From assembly GCF_000801105.2 (NCBI RefSeq), contig NC_079512.1, forward strand, positions 2,728,263 through 2,792,262: a stretch of DNA of 64,000 bases. Reading direction: 5' to 3'. The stretch comes from Raphanus sativus. Lineage: Eukaryota > Streptophyta > Magnoliopsida > Brassicales > Brassicaceae. The translations under genes and the position numbers were made by a program. The notes under the pieces are model-generated. The model was not told the origin of the DNA. It saw nothing but the letters and a program-made list of their open reading frames with translations, and made no database searches. This document shows positions 11,620 to 22,362 of the stretch, in pieces (positions within the stretch are counted from its first letter, which is position 1; each line of letters starts with the position of its first letter).

Positions 11620-12764
11620 TCTATCTTATTAAAACAGGAACATTACAACTTTTTCTAGGTAGATTTTTAAAGGTGAACCTCGTATATTTAAATTAAATGT
11701 TTTATTCTTTATATATAATACGTACCATAGTCTAACTTTGCATTGATGTATTTCCATAAATACAGTTCTTCTTTTTGTCTATATTCCATATATGATGTTT
11801 ACATTTATTATATGTCGATTTAGATAAGATATATACTAAGAATACTAAAAATATTAATTGTACTATAATTACCCTATACAATTCATTTTAAATTGATCAG
11901 TATACTTTCATTGGCCATATTAATTTTATTAGTACTAATAACATTAGGTAGATAAGTCATAGACATATAACATATACATAAAGATATGACTATTCTTATA
12001 ACTACGTTGGGCCTAATCTACTTTCTAAAACAAATAACACATAGCTTCATATATTGTATAGAAAATAGTAATATTGTATAGTATTATACTTATACAATAA
12101 TACTAAAAACAAACCAAACTGAAATATAATATATATCGAAAATGCTTTGAACCATTACACACAAAATATATTAGACTTTAGAGATAAAATTCACTTTGAA
12201 ATTACGTAATAATTATTTAAAAAAATTAAATTTCGTAATGTACAAAAAACATAAGTTTTATATAAAATTTTGTGTTACAATAAAAAAACACAATTCGCGC
12301 TTGCAAAGTGTTATTTTTACATACGAAAGACAGTTTTGATATTGTTTTTTAAACAAAAAATTGAATTATACAAACTCGATACTACATAAAACTAAACAAT
12401 ATATAATATATTTTAAAAATAAAACCCGTGCGGATGTGCATATGTTTATATAATATATAAATATATTATGTTACACATATTTTCATATAAATAATACCCA
12501 TAAGTTTTGTATGATAAATGTTGAAAATACAAAATATATAGCACTATATATTTTAAATAATATAAAAAAATCTACTTTACGTTATCATAAAATTCAAAAA
12601 TCAGATTTAGTAATTAAACACATTGCTTATTTAAACACATTAGTACACATTGTTATTTATCAAAATTTTATATTAATACACATTGCGATCATATATAACA
12701 TTTAGTAAAAACAAAGATAAAAAAGAAAATTGACTCCCGCTCGGTCGAGCGGGTCATGATCTAG
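11620..12764 (+). mobile_element. non-autonomous Helitron
   Basis: The left end TCTATCTTATTAAAACAGGA is preceded by A at 11619. The right end has a perfect 8-bp stem hairpin, CCCGCTCG/CGAGCGGG with loop GT (12736-12753), then TCATGAT and CTAG (12761-12764), followed by T. This satisfies TC...hairpin...CTRR with insertion between A and T, the Helitron rule. The 1,145-bp interior is AT-rich and has no rolling-circle replicase or helicase reading frame, so it would depend on enzymes supplied in trans. Confidence 0.78.
12736..12753 (+). terminator. Helitron 3' hairpin
   Basis: Perfect inverted repeat of 8 bp with a 2-base loop, 7 bases upstream of the CTAG end. In Helitrons such hairpins act as the transposition termination signal; this is not a transcription terminator. 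Confidence 0.75.
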
Positions 12765-12923
12765 TGTATTTTAAAAGGCATTTGCCACAACCCCCGAATA
12801 TACATAAAGTTTTAAGGCCCCCAAAATTGTATCAGTGTAATGTGTCATACTTATGTGTTCTACCTTCATTGCACTTCCACGGAGTTCAGTTCAAAACATT
12901 GCATGTAAATTTATTTTTTTAAA

Positions 12924-13243
12924 GGGAAAATTCCTTAAAAATACACCGACTGAATTTCTTTTGATGAAAAAATACACAAACTTTTTTTACTTCCCAAAAA
13001 ATACACAAACTAATTTTAATTGTCCATAAAATACACGAACTTTTGAATTTTGAAGGTTTCACACCTCGATTTTAACGGTGTAAACAGTGACTAACAGAAT
13101 AGTAAGACGCCGTTAACTCTGATTAAAAAATTCATGTATTTTATGGACAACCAAAATTAATTCGTGTATTTTTCGGGAAGGCTAAAAAGTTCGTGTATTT
13201 TTCAGCAAAATTAATTTAGTATGTGTATTTTTAAGGAATTTTC
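12924..13243 (+). repeat. left terminal palindromic repeat
   Basis: This 320-bp terminal block is itself an imperfect palindrome. Its first half (AATACAC repeated, about every 35-45 bases) is mirrored by GTGTATT repeats in the second half, around a centre near 13070-13115 containing AACGGTGTAAACAGTGACTA. An inverted copy forms the other end of the element (16575-16903). Confidence 0.8.
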
Positions 13244-13683
13244 AAATGGAGTTTGAATATTTCATATACTATTCAGAGGCTAAATATCTGGACCCAATAC
13301 ATATCCAAAATTTTATATTTGTAAACTTTCGGTTTGGTTTTGGACCGAATATTTTCGGATCAGTTTCGATCCAAGTTTTTGAATCCGGCTAAAATATCTA
13401 GATCTAATCTTGACATTTTAGCCGGATTCAAAAACTTGGATTGGAACTGACCCAAAAATATTCGGTCAGAAACCAAACCGAAAGTTTACAAGTATTTGTT
13501 GGGTCCAAAACTCTTCAACTTGAAAGAATTGAAACCAAAAAGAATTGATCTGAATAGACCTGGGCCTAATAAAATCGAGACGAATAGATTCAATCCGACA
13601 AGATCTTTCTGCTAACAATTTTGTTATTATTTTTGCAATATTTTTTAGTTTTGTTTTTGTAACAGAAACATTTTTAATTAATA

Positions 13684-13714
13684 CTAGATTTTGACCCGTC
13701 CTTCAAAGGGCGGG
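13684..13714 (-). mobile_element. Helitron-like 3' end, reverse orientation
   Basis: Read on the minus strand: CCCGCCC/GGACGGG (hairpin 13695-13714, one mismatch), then TCAAAAT and CTAG (13684-13687) followed by T. A second partial copy of the same hairpin arm (AAGGGCGGGTATAT) occurs near 14442. The matching 5' end was not located. It lies inside the 12924-16903 element, so it is a nested insertion. Confidence 0.5.
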
Positions 13715-16574
13715 TATATGTTTTGTTTTAACTTTTTTAATAATTTAATTTATTTTTGTGTTTTTCATAATTATATTAGTGTTTAATATTAATTTAATTT
13801 AATATATTTTGGTGACTATATTCAATATGTCAAATTGCATAACTATACACTTGTGTCACATGCATTTCAGAAACTATTTTAAAACCTTTTTTTTTTGAAA
13901 AATTCGACCCGCAATCAATCCCAAATAACTATTTAAAACTTTATTCCTAAAGTTTGCAATATATTATATTTACTTAGTAGTTACCTAACATAATTTAGTC
14001 AAGAATAATTATACCCCAATCGTCCCAAAAATAAAAATCTCTTACTTTATTAGATATGATCTATATACTCGAACGGTTCTTAATGTATTGATTCATTTTC
14101 TTTGGTCCATAGGTGAAGAGTTGAGTGCACAAAAAATTATATATCTATGGTACTCGGATAGTTGATGATCATATTCTTTATTATCACAATAACATATACA
14201 TGCATTTTATCTTACATCAAATGAAATAATAGATTTATTTTTACCAAAAAAAGTAATGGGTCCGATATTAGAGGAAGCAAAGGAGAGATTGTAGAATACC
14301 AAAGTTACGCTAATAGATAGTTATACCAGCAGTTGGCATATTTGCAGTTATTTTATATATAGTGTTTTTGTTTTCTTAAGTCAGACTCAACTAATATCAA
14401 TGGGACATGATCCAAAATTAATAGTACTCTGATTAGATTCTAAGGGCGGGTATATTTATTGTTTTAAATTTTTAAAAACTTTTGATTTTCATATTTATAT
14501 TTTTATTTGTAATCATATTTGTAAATAAATCTTAATCAGAATATATTTTATAAAATAATATTAATTTAAAAATTAATATTATTGTAATCATATGTCTGTA
14601 CGTCTGTTTCTTTGTAACTTTTTCTGTATTTGTTTCTTATATGTTAAAGAAATCTAATTTATATGTTTGTGTATAATATTTTAAAAATTATTAGTAAGAG
14701 GTTTTGAGAATTTTATTGAATTTTTGATGTTGCATAACTATACACTTGTGTCATAGCCATTTCACACATTAATTTTGTATTTTATTCCTAAACAGCAATT
14801 TAAAAAAAAATAACAAATATAGTATAATTTTGTTTACTAATAAAACTGTAATTAAATAGATAAAATTGTATTTTCACTAAATTTTCATGATTTAGTTTCA
14901 TATATAATAAAATATATAATGTTATTATTACACATAATAATTCGTCATGCAATTAGAAGTGAGTTTTGTAAATTTTGACCCAATGTAAGAGGTGGATAAT
15001 TAATAAATTTATTTGATATAAATTTTAATTTTTTTCTTGTGTATCTACATTTAAATGTTACAAAGGTATTTGTAAAATTATTGTAAACATAAGTTTCTAA
15101 TGGAAATAATTTTGATTACTGATGATATGCACTCTATTTGATAGAAATTTAAAATATGTAATCAAATATGAACAAACTAAAGCTACGTTTTTCTTGCATT
15201 TATTAACATTTTGAGTTATTAACGTAATTAGTAAAAAATATTTGTACCCACAAAATGGTTCGAAATTGACCCGAAAATCAGGATTGTGGATCTAAGTAGT
15301 CATGTCTTATATTTTCGAATGAGTTATAAAGTGCTATATCCGAAAAACTAATATCAAATCAGACCCGCATCAAAAACCGAATAAGTATACAAACATATAA
15401 ATTTATATTAGTTATAAGTATACTTATAATAATATTAATATTGAAATTAAAATTACAAAATCAAATATATTAGTTATTTGGGTCTCTGAAATATTCTTAA
15501 AATCATTAAGTATTTAAATCAGTGCATAGCTATTCTATTAAAACAACAACATAACGTACTGATTATGTGTAGTCCAACTATTTTAATATAATTATTAAAG
15601 CTTTTTATTAATCATTAAAATAATATTATACAAAAGAATACAAATATGATTAAAAACACAAATATAAAATTAAATTTCTAAAAAAAAAGATAGAACAAAA
15701 AATATATCCATCCTTTAAAGACGGATCAGTAACCATTTAAAATATATATATCAAACATATTTGATCTAGACAAGTTTATTAAAACCCATTAAGAAATTAA
15801 ATAATACTGGACTTTTTTAATTGAACATATGGATGAATTATAAGGAACGTATCATATATGGTCACATTCTTTATAAAGTATATTACACGTTGTATTGTAG
15901 TTTAACATTTTGTTTTTGGCGAAATATGTTTTAGTTTATAGTCCAACATGTCTTATATTTTTTACATGGTCAAATGTATTATATAAACGTGGATTTTGAT
16001 TAGTTAAGATAGGAGTAGTGGATCCTACAATATAGGAATAAAAGTAAAAGTTATAGTTGGTTTAAATAATACGGACATAACATTGATTAATTAGATACAG
16101 TTATATAAAAATCAGTTTTTTTTTTAAATTGGACATAACCCTATATCAATTGGACATGTTGAAGAATTAATAGTATTGATGAAACTTTCAATGTAAAATT
16201 TAGAGTTGTTTGTGAATTTTTAGATATATATGATAGATTTCGACTAAATTGGACTCAACAAATATTTGTAAACTTTTGGTTTGGTTTTGGACAGAATATT
16301 TTTGGGTCAGTTCCGATTCAAGTTTTTGAATCCGGCTAAAATGTCTAGACATTTTACAAATATAAAATTTCGGATCTGTATCATGTGATAGAGAATGTGT
16401 TTTTTTCAGGTCTTTGGGTCGGGTTTGGGCCGTTTTTTCTGGATATGGATCTTTTAGATCCAAAATATTTGGTCCAAAACCAAACCGAAAGTTTACAAAT
16501 ATAAAATTTTGGATATGTATTGGATCCAGATATTTAGCCTCTGAATAGTATATGAAATATCCAAACTCCATTTA

Positions 16575-16903
16575 AAATTTTCTTAAAAATACACATACTA
16601 AATTAACTTTGATGAAAAAGTACACGAACTTTTTAGGCTTTCCGAAAAGTACACGAATTAATTTTGGTTGTCCATAAAATACATGAACTTTTTAATCAGA
16701 GTTAACGGCGTCTAACGGCGTCTTACTATTCTGTTAGTCACTGTTTACACCGTTAAAATCGAGATGTGAAACCTTCAAAATTCAAAGTTCGTGTATTTTA
16801 TGGACAATCAAAATTAATTTGTGTATTTTTTGGGAAGCCAAAAAAATTTGTGTATTTTTTCAGCAAAAGAAATTCAGTCCGTGTATTTTTAAGAAGTTTT
16901 CTC
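16575..16903 (-). repeat. right terminal palindromic repeat
   Basis: Inverted copy of 12924-13243, also internally palindromic, with the centre around 16700-16760 (TCTAACGGCGTCTTACTATT). Together the two make a four-arm inverted repeat structure. Confidence 0.8.
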
Positions 16904-17302
16904 TTTTTTTAAATTGAATACTTCTATAGAAAGGCAATCCAGATAATAAATGAAATCTTAAATCAAAAAGAAAATCTGAATTCAAAATAAAAAGAAAGCG
17001 GAACTCTGTTTGTTTAAAATAATTCTATGGATAAATTTTCTTAAAATCAGAAACTAAAGCCTCATTTACATATGTTAATCATGAAAATTATTTTGAAAGA
17101 ATTTTTGATCTTTCAAAAACTGTGATGTTTTTTATACAGTGGTATTTTTTTTTAACTGGCAAATACAGTGATATTTTTCTTCTTCCTTTTGTTAGTATAG
17201 TCCTTGTAATTATGGATTTTTACTATTTTGTATCTTTCAAAATTATATTAAAGGGTCCCAGTTTTAAATATGCCTTAGGTCTCTTCAAACCTTGGCACGG
17301 CA

Positions 17303-17470
17303 CCACTGCCTATGACATAAAGATCTGGTCGACTTAAGAGATGATGACCACACATTTTCAACATAGACTTTGTCTTTGTATGCCAAACTAATCTCTTATC
17401 ACGCAGACTCGAAGTAAACGATAGACGACAGTGATCACTCCCGCGATGATTGCGACCTCAACTGACTTGT
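17303..17470 (+). promoter_or_regulatory. conserved upstream block of RLP-C
   Basis: About 90-250 bp upstream of the RLP-C ATG. It shares ordered blocks with the RLP-D upstream region (30516-30650): CTATGACATAAAG, TGGTCGAC, GACCACACATTTTCAACA, CGATAGACGACAGT versus CGACAGATGGCAGT, and GACCTCAA. This is probably the duplicated proximal promoter and leader. A counterpart is not obvious in front of RLP-B. Confidence 0.55.
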
Positions 17471-18324
17471 AAGTAAATATACAATTATTTCTTGAACTTG
17501 TTATTTTGCAACGAATAGTCGTTGGATTCTCTTTCATTTGGTTTCTCGTTTTACTTGCAATGGAAGGGAAGGCGTTCTTGAGAAAATACTTGATATGTGT
17601 GATTTTACTACTGGGGCAGCTACATGGATACAAAGGCCGTGTTGAGAATGAAAGGAAGGCTTTGTTAGAGCTCAAGAAATACATCATCTCAATTACTAAA
17701 GAAGAGAAGTCCGGCTCTGTTTTCCCTACTTGGACTGATGACACAAAGAGTGATTGTTGCCTGTGGGAGGGCGTTGTGTGCAACCAAACAAGCCGACGGG
17801 TGACGAAGATTGCCTTTGGTACGCTGGACCTCAAAGATAATTCTCTCCTAAATCTTTCTTTGCTGCATCCCTTTGAAGATGTTCGAAGTCTCAACTTATC
17901 CGGGGACTCATTTGGATTCAGTGGCTTGTTTGATGATGTGGAAGGTACACTGCGCTCCCTTTGTGGCTAGCTTTTCTTTAAGATAATCTGCCATATTTTC
18001 CCTAAAAATTATTTAAACTACCAAATTTGTAATATCATTTTTCATGATTGATTTGGAGGTGGAGTTTTAGAATGTGGAGTTTAAGATTTTTAAAAATAAA
18101 TAAAGAAATACTAAACTTTTAAATGAAAAATAAAATAAAAATAGTTTCAAAAAGAATATTTGCATTTTTAAAATTGAATTTTTTTAATTTTTTTATTAAA
18201 AAATAAAAAAAGTATTTAAAAGATTACTTAAATGATTATAAAAGTTTGAATTAAAAAACATATAATTGTGAAACTATAAAATTTAAATTTTTATATTATT
18301 TAAATAATTATTTATATTTTTATA

Positions 18325-20561
18325 GGAAAATTGTCTAAAATACCACATTAACAGTACCACTTTTTATGTTTACACTAATCAATTTTATTCTTAATTTTAA
18401 TGAAGACTAAAAACATTTATAACCTTGGGGTTAAGTAATCTAGACTTAAGGTTTAGAATTGAGAGATGGAGTAAGATTTTTGGAATATGAAATTTAGAAT
18501 TATAATAAATATATAAATAAATAATTAAAAAAATTAAATTATATTAAAACAAATGGGAGAAGTTACCAAATAACCAAGTTTGAAATGGAAATTAAGTGCA
18601 GAGCATTGATTTTGACATAATTCATTCTATAACAATTATGTCAAGTTTTATCCGGTAATACCCCTTTGTTGTTCAAGTTGCCAGGAATAGAGAGAAAAGT
18701 TTGATGGCATCAACAATTTGACACTTCACAATTAATTATTACACAATATAATGCCACCAACATCACACATTTGTTTACCACATAAATAAGCATCCGATTT
18801 TTCTATACCATATCACTGAAATAGAATAAGATTTTAAATTCACTTACATCTCGTAAATACTAAACTTTACTCCAAATTTCAATCCCTAAATTTTAAACCC
18901 TAAACTTTAAACACCACCCTCCATCTAAATACTAAATTCTAAACCCTAATTATTGAACCATAAACCCAAATATCAACCCCACATCCAATTATCAAAATAT
19001 TAAAATAGTATATAATATTATGAAATATTAAACTAAACTCAGACCTTAACTTTTGAATAGTATAGAGCTATAAACACACAACTCTTAAATGCTAAACCTA
19101 GACCTAATTTTTGAATACTAAACCTTAAACTGCTATCAATGAACCTGAACCTCAAATACTAAACCATAAATTCTAATTACTAAACCCTAAACCCAAGCAT
19201 AGATCCTAAACTCAAATAGAATGGAATAAAATACATAGTATAGTACATATTGGTAAACAAAAATATAACACTTTTTTATTAATTGTCAAATGATAGGGTC
19301 ACTAAACTCAAACCTCAGCTCCCACCTTCCAAATAATAAACTCTAAACCCAAGTATAAATCATAATCCCAAATAATGTGGAATAAAATATATAGTATAGT
19401 ACATAAATTTGTAAACTAAAAATTGCTAAATAATGAATTTATAAAACAATCAATGGTGATAGTAACACTGATTCTACATGTTCAGGTGATATGTAAGAGT
19501 AATAAGAAATATATATGTTTGTCAATGTCATTGAAAAGTAGATATGTAAGTGTTTTTCTATTTCTTACAAATGGTACAATAATACAATAATTGTACCATA
19601 CTATTTTGTTTGGTACTTGCGAATGGTGAAAAAATATAAAAATCATACTATACTATAATTTTCTTTCACTACATATAATATAATCGGAGAGTTCATTTTC
19701 TTCACATCTTCCTCTTTTTGCAGATATGGCGATACACACATTCACTGGTTCGGAGTAATTATTATTCACCATACCATATCAATATAACATACTATAACAA
19801 TTTAAATAACAACGAAAAAATCAAGATCAACAACATTAAAGAAACTCAATAATAATTTGCGATGACACCTCGTCATTCTCTACGGTGTCATCTTCTCCTC
19901 CAAATTCAATTCCGCAAACCCAAAATCCATGCTTTTTCTTCGCCTTGAGATAAAGTGATTTGTGTTCGTATGTATGAAGAAGAAATAGAGATTGGAGGAG
20001 AAGAAAAAGAAAAAAAAAAGAAGAAGAAAAGAGAGAAAAGAGATGTGCACTACTGGTAGCCACAATTTATTAAATTAATTATTAAATATTTATTTTAATA
20101 AATAATTCTCAACAGGTTACATAAGTTGAATTGAAGGGAAATATAGCATTATTTCATAAAATACATATACAATAGATAAAATTTAGGGCTTCTAGTTATC
20201 AAATGAATTATAATTTCTTTGAACGTTATAGAGTGCAATTTCCCTTATAAAAATATCTTCAAAAATATTTTTTTTTATTTTCAAAAAGAAATAAAAAAAC
20301 AAAAAATAAATCTAAAAATAAATTCGAAAAGAAATTATAAGAAGTTCAAATTTGAAAAAGTATAATTTGAAAACATAAAAATATTGATTTTTTTATTTTT
20401 ACTTTTTATTTATCTAAATAATTATTTATTATATATAGATAACAACAATTAATATAAGAGTCTTTTGTCACTTAATGAAGAAGGTATTTTTGAAAATATC
20501 TCTTTAATGGTGGTAAACATGAATAATGGTACCAAAAAAGTGGTAAATATGAAAATTTCCC
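18325..20561. mobile_element. VANDAL/MULE-like element in RLP-C intron 1
   Basis: The left end GGAAAATTGTCTAAAATACC is matched in inverted form by the right end, GGGAAATTTTCATATTTACC on the minus strand. Both continue to a GTACCA..ATGTTTAC block. The ends are flanked by similar but inexact AT-rich sequence (ATTTTTATA / TTTTATATA), so the TSD is uncertain. The interior carries degenerate telomere-like AAACCCTAAA repeats (about 18880-19370), seen in VANDAL elements. A reading frame at 19836-20063 (minus), starting within a poly-pyrimidine stretch, may be a captured leader; it is not supported as a gene. No transposase is visible. Confidence 0.6.
18880..19370. repeat. degenerate telomere-like (CTAAACC) repeats
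   Basis: Many irregular occurrences of TAAACCCTAAA, AACCCTAAAC and TAAACTC, interspersed with diverged sequence. Not a perfect telomeric array; more likely the internal repeat of a VANDAL-type MULE than an old telomere. Confidence 0.55.
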
Positions 20562-20799
20562 TTTTATATATCTATAAAGTAAAGGTAAAAGAGTGTTTTA
20601 TATCTTTAATGAAATCACTCGAGGAAGTTCAAAATGATTTCACTAAAACAAATGAGGAGGTTCTGGAGGTTTCCCGAAGATTAAAAGAAATGTATCAAGA
20701 TAAGAAACAATATTGGGAACAAAAAAGCAAGACTATATGGCATACATGCGATGACAGAAAACAAAATTCTATTCTGCTTTGCAAGAAAAAACAAAAATT

Positions 20800-21600
20800 T
20801 ATTTTCCTAACAAAACCAAAAATACATTATTCCACCAAAACCGTAAAAATGTATTTCAACCAATACCGTAAAACGAATTTTCGCTAAAAATCGCCAAAAC
20901 TATAAGATTCACTTTTCCGCCAAAACTGCACAATGCGTTTTCACCAAAAATGCATTTTCTTATACCAAAATGCAATTTTCGCCAAAACCAGAAAACACAC
21001 ACTTCCCGCCAACACCGGAAAATTCATTTTTCCGCCAAACCGCAAAACACATTTTTTCTCCAGAATCGCAAAAAAGGCATTTTCCACTAGAAACACAAAA
21101 CGTATTTTCTTGCCCAAAATTCAGTTTCTATCTTTTTTTTTTGGTCAACTAGTTTCTGTCAAAAATGTGAAAACACATTTTCCACTAGAACCGCAACAAA
21201 ACATTTCCCGTCAAAATCTATTTTCCCCAAAACCGCGATAACATTTTTTCGCCAAAAAGCATTTTCTGCCGAAACCGGAAAAAACAATTTTTGGCCAAAA
21301 TGTAGTCTCCCGCCACAACCGCAACAACACAATTTCTGCCAAAACTGCTAAACCGCATTTTCCCGTCGAAACCATAAAACGTACTTCCCAGCTAAAACCA
21401 AAATTGAATTTTCCCACGAAAACCGCAAAACGTATTTTCCCACGAAAACCGCAACATGCATTTTCACCCCGAAGTCGTAAAATGGTTTTCTCTGCCAAAA
21501 TCACAAAATCTCATTTTCTCACCATAACTGTAAAATTCATTTTACATCAAAACCATAAAATTATGTTTTCTCTAAAATCACAAAATTAGATTTTCCTCCA
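20800..21600 (+). repeat. degenerate minisatellite, unit about 27-32 bp
   Basis: Roughly two dozen imperfect tandem units built around GCCAAAACCGCAAAACGCAT preceded by TTTTCC. Individual units vary in length and sequence. The array lies in RLP-C intron 1, just right of the VANDAL-like element. Translations of the array (P-K-P-x-x-A-F) are by-products. A short open stretch just before it (20590-20760, KSLEEVQNDFTKTNEEVLEVSRRL) resembles the coiled-coil ORF of the 33-35 kb element only loosely. Confidence 0.8.
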
Positions 21601-22112
21601 AATATATATTTTAAAATAATTATATTTTGATATATTAGTAAAATTTAATATAGTTAAAAAGGATAAAATATGATTAAATCGAAACCAGTATATATAAATC
21701 ATTGCTTATTAAACTCATCTGAATAAAAACAAAGATGAATAAACGAAAATAAATTCATTTAGATCATCCATCTAGATAAATTATTTGGATGAAGAAACGA
21801 ACAATCTAGACAACATCCAAATAAATCATCTGACTAGATTAGTTAAATATAAATGGAAGATGACAGATGAACAAACCAACAGCACCAAAGAGTCTTTGTC
21901 TTCTTCTTCCATTTTTATCTGGCCGGCAACCACATAGTCATAGGATTTGATTGGCAGAGCATTAGCATAAACATTATGCTCGTTATTATCCATTTAACAT
22001 TGATCAGAAAAGCATTTAGAATAGTATTTACAAAACTCTAATGCTCTCCAAATTCTCTTTGCTTAATGCTCTTGTATGAAGCTTTTGGTATAACATTTGC
22101 AGTTAAAATATA

Positions 22113-22362
22113 CTCCCTTTGTACCACTTTAAATGGTGTTTAAAGGATTTTTTTGTTCCAAAATAATTGATTTTCCCACTAGATAGAATATAATATCATT
22201 TGAATTTTGTGACCAATTATAAAATACTGTATTTTTTATTGGTTGAACTAGTTTCATTTAATGATATTTTTTATGTTATCAAGATAAAATTACATAAAAA
22301 TGTGTACTTTCTTAATCCATGTGCAAAAACCTTAAAATCCACTTATATTGGTACCGAGGGAG
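22113..22362. mobile_element. Stowaway-like MITE
   Basis: The terminal inverted repeats begin CTCCCTTTGTACCACTTTAA on the left and CTCCCTCGGTACCAATATAA on the right (minus strand). The dinucleotide TA lies on both sides (22111-22112 and 22363-22364). 250 bp, no coding capacity. This is the CTCCCT...GGGAG signature and TA duplication of Tc1/mariner-type MITEs. Confidence 0.85.

Larger units (their letters stand above)
12924..16903. mobile_element. MULE-type element with palindromic long TIRs and 10-bp TSD
   Basis: The ends are inverted copies: the left reads GGGAAAATTCCTTAAAAATA, and the right on the minus strand reads GAGAAAACTTCTTAAAAATA. Both continue through CACxGACTGAATTTCTTTTG. Inverted similarity extends about 580 bp inwards on the left (to about 13500) and about 650 bp on the right (from about 16255), covering a segment of TTTGGxCCxAA / CCAAACCGAAAG motifs. 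The 10-bp sequence TTTTTTTAAA flanks both sides (12914-12923 and 16904-16913). It is low-complexity, but exact and of the length made by Mutator-like elements. The interior has no transposase and includes Helitron-type ends (13684-13714) and AT-rich filler. The reading frame at 16200-16571 (minus) lies in the TIR repeat and is not a gene. Confidence 0.7.

Noticed and set aside
15534..15735. Small Helitron (TCTATTAAAAC start, hairpin near 15708-15730)
   Set aside because: The 3' hairpin is degenerate, no CTRRT end follows it, and the base before TC is T rather than A.
16200..16571. 123-codon frame on the minus strand
   Set aside because: Overlaps the inverted terminal arm of the 12924-16903 element; translation of repeat DNA.
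19836..20063. 75-codon frame with a hydrophobic start
   Set aside because: The hydrophobic part is the translation of a pyrimidine-rich tract inside a transposon; no family recognised.
20800..21600. Possible CRISPR-like array
   Set aside because: Units are degenerate, have no unique spacers of constant length, and the genome is a plant.
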